From Bacteroidota bacterium (GTDB taxonomy: Bacteria > Bacteroidota > Ignavibacteria > Ignavibacteriales > Ignavibacteriaceae), in NCBI GenBank assembly GCA_023433685.1, contig JAEYUD010000241.1:1-20293 (forward strand): 20,293 nucleotides of DNA, in the 5' to 3' direction. Shown one piece after another: positions 7,939 through 15,880 of the stretch. The translations under genes and the position numbers were made by a program. How positions within the stretch are numbered: position 1 is the stretch's first letter; every line of letters starts with the position of its first letter. The notes under the pieces are model-generated. The model was not told where the DNA came from. It saw only the letters and a program-made list of their open reading frames with translations, and did no database searches.

Positions 7939-8851
7939 TTTTGTATCCGCAGTGATCTATAACAACAACCACGGGAGCAGTGTCGGAAAATTCCTGACCG
8001 ACCTCGATGGTTACATGAACTCCAGGTTCAAGAACTATGAGATCATAGTGGTTGACGATTTCAGCACGGATAACTCGCTCGCCCTGGTTAAAGAGACCGC
8101 GAAAGCGATCAACGGTAACGTGATAATAATCAAACTCCCCTGGTACCACGGAACCGAGGCTGCCATGATCGCGGGGGTTAATCTTTCGATCGGTGACTAT
8201 GTTTTTGAGTTTGACACATCAGATATTGACTATAATATTGAGCTGCTTGATGATCTGTACAAGCGTCTGCAATCAGGGTTCGACGTGGTTTCGGCCTCGC
8301 CCGCCTCGAAAAGCTCCTTCTTCTCGAAGGCATTTTACTACCTCTTCCGGAAATACTCACGGCAGAGGATCTATCTTCAGAGTGAATATGTGAGGATCAT
8401 ATCGCGCAGGGCGATCAACAGATTTAATGAGCAAATGTTCTCATTCAAGTACCGGAAAGTAAATTATCAGCTCACCGGCTTCCCGGTAACCTCGATAAAA
8501 TATGACCCGGTGGGGAGCCATTCACTCAACCGGAACAGCTTCAGGGAGAGGCTCTACCTCGGTTTTGAAGTGATGCTTATGTACACCAGAATGGGGGAGA
8601 AACTGGCGGTTAACCTCTCGTTCCTGTTTATCTTTATCTCTGTTGTGTTGGGGCTCTACTCGCTCTTGATGTTCGCCCGAGGGATCGCGATCCAGGGCTG
8701 GACCACCACGATGCTCTTCCTTTCCTTCGGATTCTCGGCGATTTTTTCACTAATGGGGATACTCTCCAAATATCTCTCCATGGTTCTCTTCGAGGTGCAA
8801 AAACGCCCCTCATTCCATACGGAAAACATTGAGAGAATAAATAAAAACTGA
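7925..8851 (+). CDS. GtrB/ArnC-like polyprenyl-phosphate glycosyltransferase (GT2, two C-terminal membrane helices)
   Basis: Transfers a sugar from a nucleotide donor to undecaprenyl phosphate in GtrB- and ArnC-type enzymes. The 308 residues show the GT-A start SAVIYNNNHGSSV (8-20), IIVVDDFSTDNS (40-51), the acidic patch FEFDTSDIDY (94-103) in place of a plain DxD, and two hydrophobic helices at about 228-250 and 260-283, the GtrB layout. The ATG at 7925 overlaps the FAD gene by 14 nt and has GGAAGAG at 7911-7917. The gene directly downstream is a large polytopic protein, as expected if the lipid-linked sugar is the donor for a GT-C enzyme. Donor sugar unknown. Confidence 0.87.
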   Translation: MKDHNFVSAVIYNNNHGSSVGKFLTDLDGYMNSRFKNYEIIVVDDFSTDNSLALVKETAKAINGNVIIIKLPWYHGTEAAMIAGVNLSIGDYVFEFDTSDIDYNIELLDDLYKRLQSGFDVVSASPASKSSFFSKAFYYLFRKYSRQRIYLQSEYVRIISRRAINRFNEQMFSFKYRKVNYQLTGFPVTSIKYDPVGSHSLNRNSFRERLYLGFEVMLMYTRMGEKLAVNLSFLFIFISVVLGLYSLLMFARGIAIQGWTTTMLFLSFGFSAIFSLMGILSKYLSMVLFEVQKRPSFHTENIERINKN

Positions 8852-8858
8852 CTTTGCC

Positions 8859-11114
8859 ATGAACCTCTTTAACGGAAAATTCCTGCCAAAGTTATTTGTT
8901 GCCACCCCTTTCTTTTTTGCCGGGTATTTTTCCGTTGTCGCTGTCTGGGCATTCATCAAATTGCCGGAGAAAACCGGATTCCCTGATGGCGTGATATCTT
9001 ATACCACCATCCACGGGATTAATCCACTAAACGATTATCTCCGTATCGCGGTGCTTTTCATTATTTCACTCATTGCCCTCGCTGTGGGCTTCAAGACGGG
9101 TGAACTTATTGTTAAAAAACTCACACGCAACCAACCACCAGCCGGAAGCATTGACCCGGGAACAGCCAGCCCGGAAGTGCAGCCGGGTAACTTTTTGGAT
9201 GGTTTGAGCCCTGTAGCCCGTTTCCTCATCTCATCAGCGATTCTCATTATTGCCATCCCGTTGCTTGGGCGGTACGGTCTTTATCATACCCTTACTGATG
9301 GATTTCATGAGGGTGAGATGTTCGGGTATCTTCCTGCCTGGAAGGCAACCGGCGCAATCTTCACAGAAGCTTTCATAATTCATGGATTTGGAAGGAATAT
9401 TCTTCCTGCCATATTTGCCGACTTCCTTTCAGGTGACGGCGAGAGTATAATCTATTATACAAGGTTCTACAACTTTATCACCTCCATGATCGCCCTTGTG
9501 CTGATGTGGCTGATCATAAAACAATCTTATGATCTGTTCAGAGGCGGGAAGAAAAGCCGGTTCAGCGATGTGTTGGTGATGATGTCATCTTTCCTCGCTA
9601 TAAAATTTTTGTTTTACATGAATGTCCCTGTTACGGGGCGTGACATGATCCTCTTTTTCCAGATGTTTATATCGCTTTTCCTTCTTAAGAGCGCGTTCGC
9701 GCCGGAGAAGGTAAGGGTGCTGATATCAGCCGCTGTGCTGGGGGCAACACTTCCCTTGGGATTCTTAAACGCCTATGACCGGGGTATAATAGGTATTGTC
9801 GTCACCGGAGTCACGCTTCTGATCTTCCTTTATACTGTAAGGAAAGGATTTATCACCACTTTGGCAGCAGGAGTTGCAGGGGTGGTGATTTCGGGTGCCG
9901 TTGTCTATCTCGCCTTTGGTAAAAATGAATTAACCGCGATGCTCGAGCAGGTGAACTACTGGTCGAAATATGCCGATCTGACCTGGGATGTTGAGTTAAC
10001 CGGCAGAAGTTTTATATCGATCACACTTTTCGGGATCCAGAACATTTTTGTGATTGTTCTGGCAGTCTATCTTCTTCTCACCCGGTTCCGTGGGAGTGAA
10101 ACGCGGGTTGAATTCGTCAAGAGGTACCCGGGTCTCATTCTTGCCTTGGCAGTCTCACTCGTTTTTCTCAGGATGGCCGCGGGAAGGAGTGACACCAACC
10201 ACCTTTTCGATGCTACTGTTCCTGTGATAATGGTAACAACATTTCTACTGGCAGTATTCTTTGAGAGTGACTCATTCTCCGGGTTGTTCACGTCGCGTAA
10301 AACGGGGAACAGGTTTGTTACGGGCGTGTGGATAACGGCTCTGTTACTCGCTCTCGTCGTTAACAAACCGGTTGATGCCTTGTCACAGTATGCCAGAGTA
10401 ATAAACGGCGGAGCGGAGACTGACCGCGCGTTGGCTGATAAGTATTACGTTGACGCAACAGATTCGATAAAGAAGGAAATGAAGGGGGAAAAATATTTTT
10501 ATACCCTCACTTCCGAAGGGGTTTGGTACCAACTCCTGAACGTGAGACCACCTGTCAGGTTCCATCAGCTTCTCTATGCCCGCACCACCGCATATCAGAA
10601 TGAAGTGATCGATTCCCTTGAAAAACTGAAGCCTTCTATTATTCTCTTCTCAAACGATCAGTTTCCGGGGGTGATGGACTCGGTTTCGGTTTTTAACTCG
10701 AACGGCATAATAATGTCGTACGTGATCGCGCGTTACAGACCTTTCCTTTTCATTGAGGGGCAGTGGTTCTGGAAGAGGGACACATCCGCCTACCGGTTTG
10801 AAGAAGGAGAGGGAGACGACAATTCGACTGCCAAATTTAAAATTACCGCCTCAAGGCTCAACGATGTGACCGTTACCGGCAAATACTCTTCAAAAAACGC
10901 GGGGAACAGTGGCGCATTGCTTTTAAGAAACGGGAAAACCGGTGAATTCATCTCCGCGGCACGCCCGGGGGGCGACACTTCTTCATGGAGCATTACTGTT
11001 CCAACAGCCGTTTTGCATGACGGTGTGAACAGGCTTGAAGTGTGGAAGTGGAGTGATGAGGGAGGGGCACTTCAATCTCTTTCCGGCATGATTGAAGTTA
11101 CGATCACCAGATAA
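8859..11114 (+). CDS. Large polytopic membrane protein, GT-C glycosyltransferase-like, with soluble C-terminal tail
   Basis: No confident family match from reading. The 751 residues hold roughly 12-14 hydrophobic segments in residues 13-503 (for example 13-33, 60-80, 120-138, 205-221, 262-280, 308-326, 387-407, 424-441, 453-470, 488-503) and a soluble part from about 505 to 751 with a beta-rich end (about 650-751). After the third helix comes an acidic loop, DGFHEGEMFGY (147-157), in the position where GT-C enzymes that use lipid-phosphate donors keep their catalytic acids. Residues 540-600 (WYQLL, PPVRFHQLLY, KPSIILFSND) recall the outer domain of ArnT/PMT-like proteins. It follows the GtrB-like gene by 7 nt, which supports a GT-C role. 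No Shine-Dalgarno is visible. The GT-C call is inference. Confidence 0.7.
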   Translation: MNLFNGKFLPKLFVATPFFFAGYFSVVAVWAFIKLPEKTGFPDGVISYTTIHGINPLNDYLRIAVLFIISLIALAVGFKTGELIVKKLTRNQPPAGSIDPGTASPEVQPGNFLDGLSPVARFLISSAILIIAIPLLGRYGLYHTLTDGFHEGEMFGYLPAWKATGAIFTEAFIIHGFGRNILPAIFADFLSGDGESIIYYTRFYNFITSMIALVLMWLIIKQSYDLFRGGKKSRFSDVLVMMSSFLAIKFLFYMNVPVTGRDMILFFQMFISLFLLKSAFAPEKVRVLISAAVLGATLPLGFLNAYDRGIIGIVVTGVTLLIFLYTVRKGFITTLAAGVAGVVISGAVVYLAFGKNELTAMLEQVNYWSKYADLTWDVELTGRSFISITLFGIQNIFVIVLAVYLLLTRFRGSETRVEFVKRYPGLILALAVSLVFLRMAAGRSDTNHLFDATVPVIMVTTFLLAVFFESDSFSGLFTSRKTGNRFVTGVWITALLLALVVNKPVDALSQYARVINGGAETDRALADKYYVDATDSIKKEMKGEKYFYTLTSEGVWYQLLNVRPPVRFHQLLYARTTAYQNEVIDSLEKLKPSIILFSNDQFPGVMDSVSVFNSNGIIMSYVIARYRPFLFIEGQWFWKRDTSAYRFEEGEGDDNSTAKFKITASRLNDVTVTGKYSSKNAGNSGALLLRNGKTGEFISAARPGGDTSSWSITVPTAVLHDGVNRLEVWKWSDEGGALQSLSGMIEVTITR

Positions 11115-11128
11115 TATCCGATGATGTT

Positions 11129-11971
11129 TTAAATCTTTGTTATCTCCTTCAGTTCTATTCGCGGCAGCGCTTTTCCGGGGTTGCTTTTCATGAAAATCTT
11201 ATTTAGCGAGTCTTTTGCCCCATCAATTCCGCAATCAGGTGTTTTATAAGGTATATATTTGTGTTTCAACCTGTAATACCTTGAAAATATCCTGAAATAG
11301 AGCATAAACTTAAAATTGTTCTTCCGTATGCTGCTGTTCTGCAGATCACTGTCCTGATCGATTATTTTCTCGAAACTGCCAAAGACATCCGCGAACCACC
11401 AGAATGGAGTGTGCGCGGTTACCTTGGTTATTCTGGTTGTCAGGTCAACGTGTTCCCATGCGTTATAGTAAATCTCATCGATCAATCCGGTTTTCTTCAG
11501 TATCGCGGCATCGAAGTAAGAGAAAGCGCCGGGGATGTGCTCATTTAATGTAAGAAGTGGTTCACCGTCATAACTGGCGATCGCGCGGGGTCTTGGGTTG
11601 CCTGCTGAATCCTTGTTCAGGGGGCCATGCCATGCATAGTTGAAGTGCTTGAGACCGGTTTTTTTTGCCGCGGCAATATAATCATCGAAAACCGAGGTAT
11701 CCTTTATCAGGATATCATCTTCAAGTATGAAGATGTGCTTGCAACCCTGGTCGAGCAGGAACCGCATGGCGTCATTCTTTGACCGGCCCACCCCTTTGTT
11801 CCGTTTATGCTGGATAAGCACCGGTTTTTTCTGATCAAAGAGAGTATCAGGGTATGGTTTGCCGTCATTCACAACAACAAGAACCGGACCTTCAGGCAGG
11901 GAGTTGAGCAACTTCGTGAAGAAGCCCTGCCTCTCGTAAGTAACTATTCCGATGCCAATTTTTTCGTTCAA
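11129..11971 (-). CDS. Family 2 glycosyltransferase (GT-A)
   Basis: Cytoplasmic GT-A transferase of 280 residues. It has the donor-site start GIGIVTYERQGF (6-17), VVVNDGKPY (32-40), the metal motif ILEDDILI (82-89; E84-D85-D86), and an acceptor or catalytic-base region NAWEHVDLTTR (170-180). It lacks membrane helices. The start is TTG at 11971, overlapping the previous stop as TTGA. It is the last gene of the minus-strand polysaccharide run and meets the plus-strand cassette head-on with only 14 bases between stops. Sugar and linkage unknown; probably builds the repeat unit exported by the flippase upstream. Confidence 0.86.
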   Translation of the reverse strand: MNEKIGIGIVTYERQGFFTKLLNSLPEGPVLVVVNDGKPYPDTLFDQKKPVLIQHKRNKGVGRSKNDAMRFLLDQGCKHIFILEDDILIKDTSVFDDYIAAAKKTGLKHFNYAWHGPLNKDSAGNPRPRAIASYDGEPLLTLNEHIPGAFSYFDAAILKKTGLIDEIYYNAWEHVDLTTRITKVTAHTPFWWFADVFGSFEKIIDQDSDLQNSSIRKNNFKFMLYFRIFSRYYRLKHKYIPYKTPDCGIDGAKDSLNKIFMKSNPGKALPRIELKEITKI

Positions 11972-12969
11972 AGCACCCCCTTCTCAATCAGGTATTTTTC
12001 ATAATTGGAGATGTATTTCGCGCCCGGGAGTGTCTTGAACTTTTTGATTATCCTCCTCACCTTCGGGTAATCGCGTGCCCGTTCGGCACTTACAGCGCTG
12101 ATCCAGTAGATCAGTTCATAGTTAAGCACGGGATCTTTTGAGAACCGCCAGAGTAATGCCGGGATTCCAATCGGTAGACGCGGAAATAACTTAAGGTTTC
12201 TCGAGACTCTATGGTCGGTCTTAAAGACCCCCGTATCAAGCATAAAGTTCACGAGCTCATATTTAATAATGAAAGCTTCCCGGAGGGTTTGCTCAAGATT
12301 CTGAAACTCCTTGTTCTCATCAGCCTTCGAGCGATAGTACACTCCCAGTGTTTCGGGCAGATACTTCAATCCGGTAACCTTGCTTACTTCGGCGACAAAT
12401 TTATAATCACCGGTCACTTCAAAGGAGTCGTCGAAAAGGATGTTGTGCTCATCATGTATCGAGCGTCGCCAGAGTGATTGAGGTCCGCACATGTAACCGC
12501 TTAGGAGGCGAAGCATTGAGAATCCGCCTGACTGTTTGATCGCTCTTCCCGAGCTCCTTGCCGTTTCAAAATCTTCATTTTCAACGGGGGAGACGAAATA
12601 ATCAGCGTATACAAGTCCGGCTGAAGAATCTTCTTCCAAAGCCTGAATGAGTCGTTCCAGGGCGTTAGGTGCCAGTCTGTCATCGGCATTCGCGTTGGTC
12701 ACATACTTCCCGGAGGATATTGAGATGCCTCTGTTCCAGGCGGCGTACATGCTTTCGGTGAAGTCAGTCCGCAAGTATTTGATATTCGGATGTGCCGGCA
12801 GATATTCTTCGATGATCTGCCTTTCATTCTGGGGGGAATTGCTGTCGATTATAACAATTTCCACCTTGTCACCGAGGGTCTGTGCGAGGAGGTCTTCGAT
12901 CCTGCCGCGAATAAATTTCTCACCTTTGAACAGGGAAATGATGGCGGATACGGTGTGGTTTCCCTTCAC
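11968..12969 (-). CDS. Family 2 glycosyltransferase (GT-A)
   Basis: GT-A transferase of 333 residues. The N-terminal domain reads VSAIISLFKGEKFI (7-20), VIIDSNSPQNE (39-49), SMYAAWNRGI (73-82) and NANADDR (92-98), the last carrying the metal-binding acids D96-D97. GPQSLWR (162-168) and TGDYKF (186-191) are typical of the acceptor half. The C-terminal 120 residues are basic and may contact the membrane. The GTG start at 12969 has AAAGAGGG at 12984-12977, seven bases upstream. It follows the flippase gene by three bases and overlaps the next GT2 by 4 nt, so translation is probably coupled. Substrate unknown. Confidence 0.87.
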   Translation of the reverse strand: MKGNHTVSAIISLFKGEKFIRGRIEDLLAQTLGDKVEIVIIDSNSPQNERQIIEEYLPAHPNIKYLRTDFTESMYAAWNRGISISSGKYVTNANADDRLAPNALERLIQALEEDSSAGLVYADYFVSPVENEDFETARSSGRAIKQSGGFSMLRLLSGYMCGPQSLWRRSIHDEHNILFDDSFEVTGDYKFVAEVSKVTGLKYLPETLGVYYRSKADENKEFQNLEQTLREAFIIKYELVNFMLDTGVFKTDHRVSRNLKLFPRLPIGIPALLWRFSKDPVLNYELIYWISAVSAERARDYPKVRRIIKKFKTLPGAKYISNYEKYLIEKGVL

Positions 12970-12972
12970 TTC

Positions 12973-14442
12973 CTAACCCTCTTTCCTGATCATGTTGGCG
13001 ATGATTCCTGAATACGCTCCAAGCGAAGAGCCATAAATAACCAGCCATGCGGCCAAGAGAATGAACGCGATATAGAACGGTCCGATATCTGTTGTCTGTA
13101 GCAGAGCCACGGCAGTTGAAAGGGAGAGGAACTGGAGAATAAGCCTCACTCCCCCGGCATCGAGAAAGAACCTTGAACGTGACAGTCCGGTTAACCTCTT
13201 CACATAAGAGAGGATCAGAAAGTTTGCAATTATTACAGTGAGCGAATAGCCCGCTATTCCGGCATAAGAACCTGTAAGTTTGATGCCTGCCCAAAGAAGT
13301 ACGGCAACTCCGACAAGATTAAGCAACTGCATTGCCGCGAGAAATGAAGCCTTTCCGTCGCCCATAAGCATCGAATAGTAGGAATATCCAAATAGGTTAA
13401 CCGATTCAACCATTGCCAAAAGCAAAAAGATATTGAATGAGAGTGGCGAACCGTAGAAAAAGATAAAAATTCCCGCGAAAACCGGTGACATCGCCATAAA
13501 GAAAAGCCCCGCGGAGAGTATTCCTTTGCGGGAAAGGGGGAGACACTCCTGGAGCAGAAAGTTTTTTTCTTCACCCTGTGGTATGCGGGATGCCTTGGGG
13601 TAGATCGTCCGGAATGACGCGAAGAAGAGGCCTGATGTTGATTGCGCGAACCTCTTCGCGATATCATAATAGCCTACGGATGCCACGTTCAGGCCACTGC
13701 CGATGATATACTTGACAACCGGATCGATCGCGGTGCCAATAATTGTTGCCCCCTGAACACTGATACTGAAAGAGAAAAGCTCTTTAAAAACCGTTCTGTT
13801 GAACCGGAAAGGGAAGAGGGATGGTATCTTTTTTCTGATCAGACCCGTTCCGAGAAGGAGGGCAAGCTGTATCACTGAAGCCGCAAGCATCAGAAGGGCG
13901 AGTCCGTTTATGTTCAGGTGGAACACCCATGAAGTGGCTGCCGCTGTCAGTGTAAGGGCGCTGTAAACGAATGCTATTTTACTGTAAAAAACGAAGTGTC
14001 CCAGTCCCTCATAGACCGATCTGAAGAAAGTGGAAATGTAATTCAGATAAAAGAAAAAACCGAGTATGGTGTTGGTTTGGAACGCGTTCTCCTTTTCCTC
14101 GAGGCTCACAAGTTTAACGTCGTTCACGTACAGACTGTTACCCGCGATCCAACCGGCGACAAGAACAGCCAAACCAAAGAGGAGGAAGAAAACAAGACCC
14201 GTTGAGGCAACTTCTCGCAGCGCCTTTTCATCGTCCTTCTTTTTTGAAACCGCTCTGATAAGTGCGAGCCCGAATCCGAGGTCGAGAACATTGCCCAGTC
14301 CCCAGATCGAAGAGAGAAGCACCCACACGCCAAAGAGGTGGCTGCCGAAGTTCATTAGATTGAACTTGAGCGCGACGAGGGATGTAACCATCGTAAAGAG
14401 GTAGTGTGCAGCCAACCAGAGGTTGACTTTTCTTTCACTCAT
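12973..14442 (-). CDS. Wzx-type polysaccharide flippase (MATE/PST-like)
   Basis: Inner-membrane protein that would move undecaprenyl-pyrophosphate-linked repeat units to the periplasmic face. 489 residues with about 12-14 hydrophobic helices and few other features, the size and style of the MOP/PST exporter family. Helices are plain at about 8-28, 34-60, 78-100, 125-145, 155-173, 177-200, 305-325, 328-348, 365-388, 395-415 and 435-475. The start chosen is ATG 14442, overlapping the ligase gene by 8 nt; an upstream in-frame ATG (14466) would add eight polar residues and deepen the overlap. Gene order with Wzz and the ligase/polymerase supports a Wzx/Wzy pathway. Confidence 0.85.
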   Translation of the reverse strand: MSERKVNLWLAAHYLFTMVTSLVALKFNLMNFGSHLFGVWVLLSSIWGLGNVLDLGFGLALIRAVSKKKDDEKALREVASTGLVFFLLFGLAVLVAGWIAGNSLYVNDVKLVSLEEKENAFQTNTILGFFFYLNYISTFFRSVYEGLGHFVFYSKIAFVYSALTLTAAATSWVFHLNINGLALLMLAASVIQLALLLGTGLIRKKIPSLFPFRFNRTVFKELFSFSISVQGATIIGTAIDPVVKYIIGSGLNVASVGYYDIAKRFAQSTSGLFFASFRTIYPKASRIPQGEEKNFLLQECLPLSRKGILSAGLFFMAMSPVFAGIFIFFYGSPLSFNIFLLLAMVESVNLFGYSYYSMLMGDGKASFLAAMQLLNLVGVAVLLWAGIKLTGSYAGIAGYSLTVIIANFLILSYVKRLTGLSRSRFFLDAGGVRLILQFLSLSTAVALLQTTDIGPFYIAFILLAAWLVIYGSSLGAYSGIIANMIRKEG

Positions 14443-15880
14443 CCTGTGCCACCGGGGCTGATTCATTAATTCTTGAATCTATTGCTGCCAGGGCTCCGAG
14501 TATCACGCCGAACATTACAATCCCTCTTCCCCAAAGCCAGGCATCGGTGAACATGAGTGAGGTGATAACGTACATGAGACACCAAAACCCGATAAAAGCA
14601 TGCAGGAAGTGTTGGCTGCCGGCAGCTTTCAGATATATCTTTCGTGACCGCTTAAAAATCATCGCAAGGAAGATGAGGAATCCGGTAAATCCGAATATCC
14701 CTGTTTCAACCAGCATTGAGTAATAACCGTGATGGAGGGTGTAACCCAGCACATATTTTTTGAAAAGATTGGCAGGTAGCTGATTATAGTTTGACGCAGT
14801 GTAGGCGAATGAATACATTCCCATTCCGAACACGGGATTTACCGAGAGGGCATTATAGCCCGTGCTCCAGATAAAATATCTTGTAACGAACGAATTGCTC
14901 ACGTCACCCACTTCGAGGCTCTCGCTTGTCAGTTTTTGCTTCTCTTCGAGGCGGAGGAACTTGGTGCCATAAATGCTTATGAACGCGCCGCCGATTATTA
15001 CCGTGGTGAAGATCGTGATGAGACCGAATCTCACAAGTTTCTTTTTGTCGATCTGCAGATTGGCAGCGTGAACTATCGCGTGAACGAATGAAAGCAACAT
15101 CACGAATGAGACGTTCAGCCAGACATTTCGGGTTTTATTGAAGATCATTGCCACCAGAAGCATCGCGAATAGGGCGCCATACACCAACTTTTTCTTTCCG
15201 TTGGCATGCAGAAGAAGAATAAAAACGATGATAATACCAATGCCGAGGATATCCACGAACATGATACCGGCGAAGCCGTATGATCTTCGTCCCGTGGTTA
15301 TTCCCTGAAAGATGGCATAAAGAGCGTTAAATGAGACTATTGAAACATAAACCTTTACGAGGAATGAAGTTTCCACCCTCTCTTTCACCGCGATAGCCAA
15401 CATTGTAATTAGCAGGATAATGCCGGGCCACATCATCATGTTTATCGCGCTGTTCGCTCTTGACATGCTGTTATAGAGTGAAGGGAGCATAAAAAGGATA
15501 AATAGAATTATAGCCTTCGTGAAAGGGGTGTTCAGGTCTTTGGTATGGAATCCTTTATTGGTAACAAGAAAACTTGCCAGCAGGTATGGAATTACCAGAA
15601 ACGCCAGGCTCATGAAGAACATGGCATAAATATCGAGGAAGATCGTGATCATGAATGTGATCAGCGCGATCCTGAAGTTGAGGAAACCCAGAACAATCAC
15701 AGGGAACCCGAGGATCATCAGCTGAATTGTTCTCTTGTCGCCGAGCCCGGCGAGGAGAAAAGTCAGGGGAACCACGAGAAGGAGTGTTAGACCAACGAGA
15801 AACAGGTTGCTTCCGAAGCCAGAAGCAGGTTTCGCGTACACCGTGGGGTTAATCTTCTTTCCTCCGGATGGCGAAAGCAT
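14435..15880 (-). CDS. O-antigen ligase / Wzy polymerase-like membrane protein
   Basis: Polytopic inner-membrane protein of the WaaL/Wzy superfamily, which either polymerises repeat units or joins finished glycans to an acceptor. 481 residues from ATG 15880, with about 11-12 helices. Family hallmarks are the basic motif FNKTRNVWLN (247-256), a large periplasmic loop at about 304-385, NPVFGMGMYSF (348-358), and HHGYYSMLVETGIFG (383-397), where His and Glu are typical of the lipid-linked-glycan site. The start is uncertain: ATG 15880 lies 32 nt inside wzz and has no Shine-Dalgarno, whereas GGAGG at 15865-15861 stands seven bases before an ATT (15853). Ligase versus polymerase cannot be settled by sequence reading. 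Confidence 0.85.
   Translation of the reverse strand: MLSPSGGKKINPTVYAKPASGFGSNLFLVGLTLLLVVPLTFLLAGLGDKRTIQLMILGFPVIVLGFLNFRIALITFMITIFLDIYAMFFMSLAFLVIPYLLASFLVTNKGFHTKDLNTPFTKAIILFILFMLPSLYNSMSRANSAINMMMWPGIILLITMLAIAVKERVETSFLVKVYVSIVSFNALYAIFQGITTGRRSYGFAGIMFVDILGIGIIIVFILLLHANGKKKLVYGALFAMLLVAMIFNKTRNVWLNVSFVMLLSFVHAIVHAANLQIDKKKLVRFGLITIFTTVIIGGAFISIYGTKFLRLEEKQKLTSESLEVGDVSNSFVTRYFIWSTGYNALSVNPVFGMGMYSFAYTASNYNQLPANLFKKYVLGYTLHHGYYSMLVETGIFGFTGFLIFLAMIFKRSRKIYLKAAGSQHFLHAFIGFWCLMYVITSLMFTDAWLWGRGIVMFGVILGALAAIDSRINESAPVAQDE

Noticed and set aside
14443..14466. Earlier ATG for the Wzx-like gene
   Set aside because: It adds a polar octapeptide inside the ligase gene; ATG 14442 gives a small coupling overlap like the other junctions.
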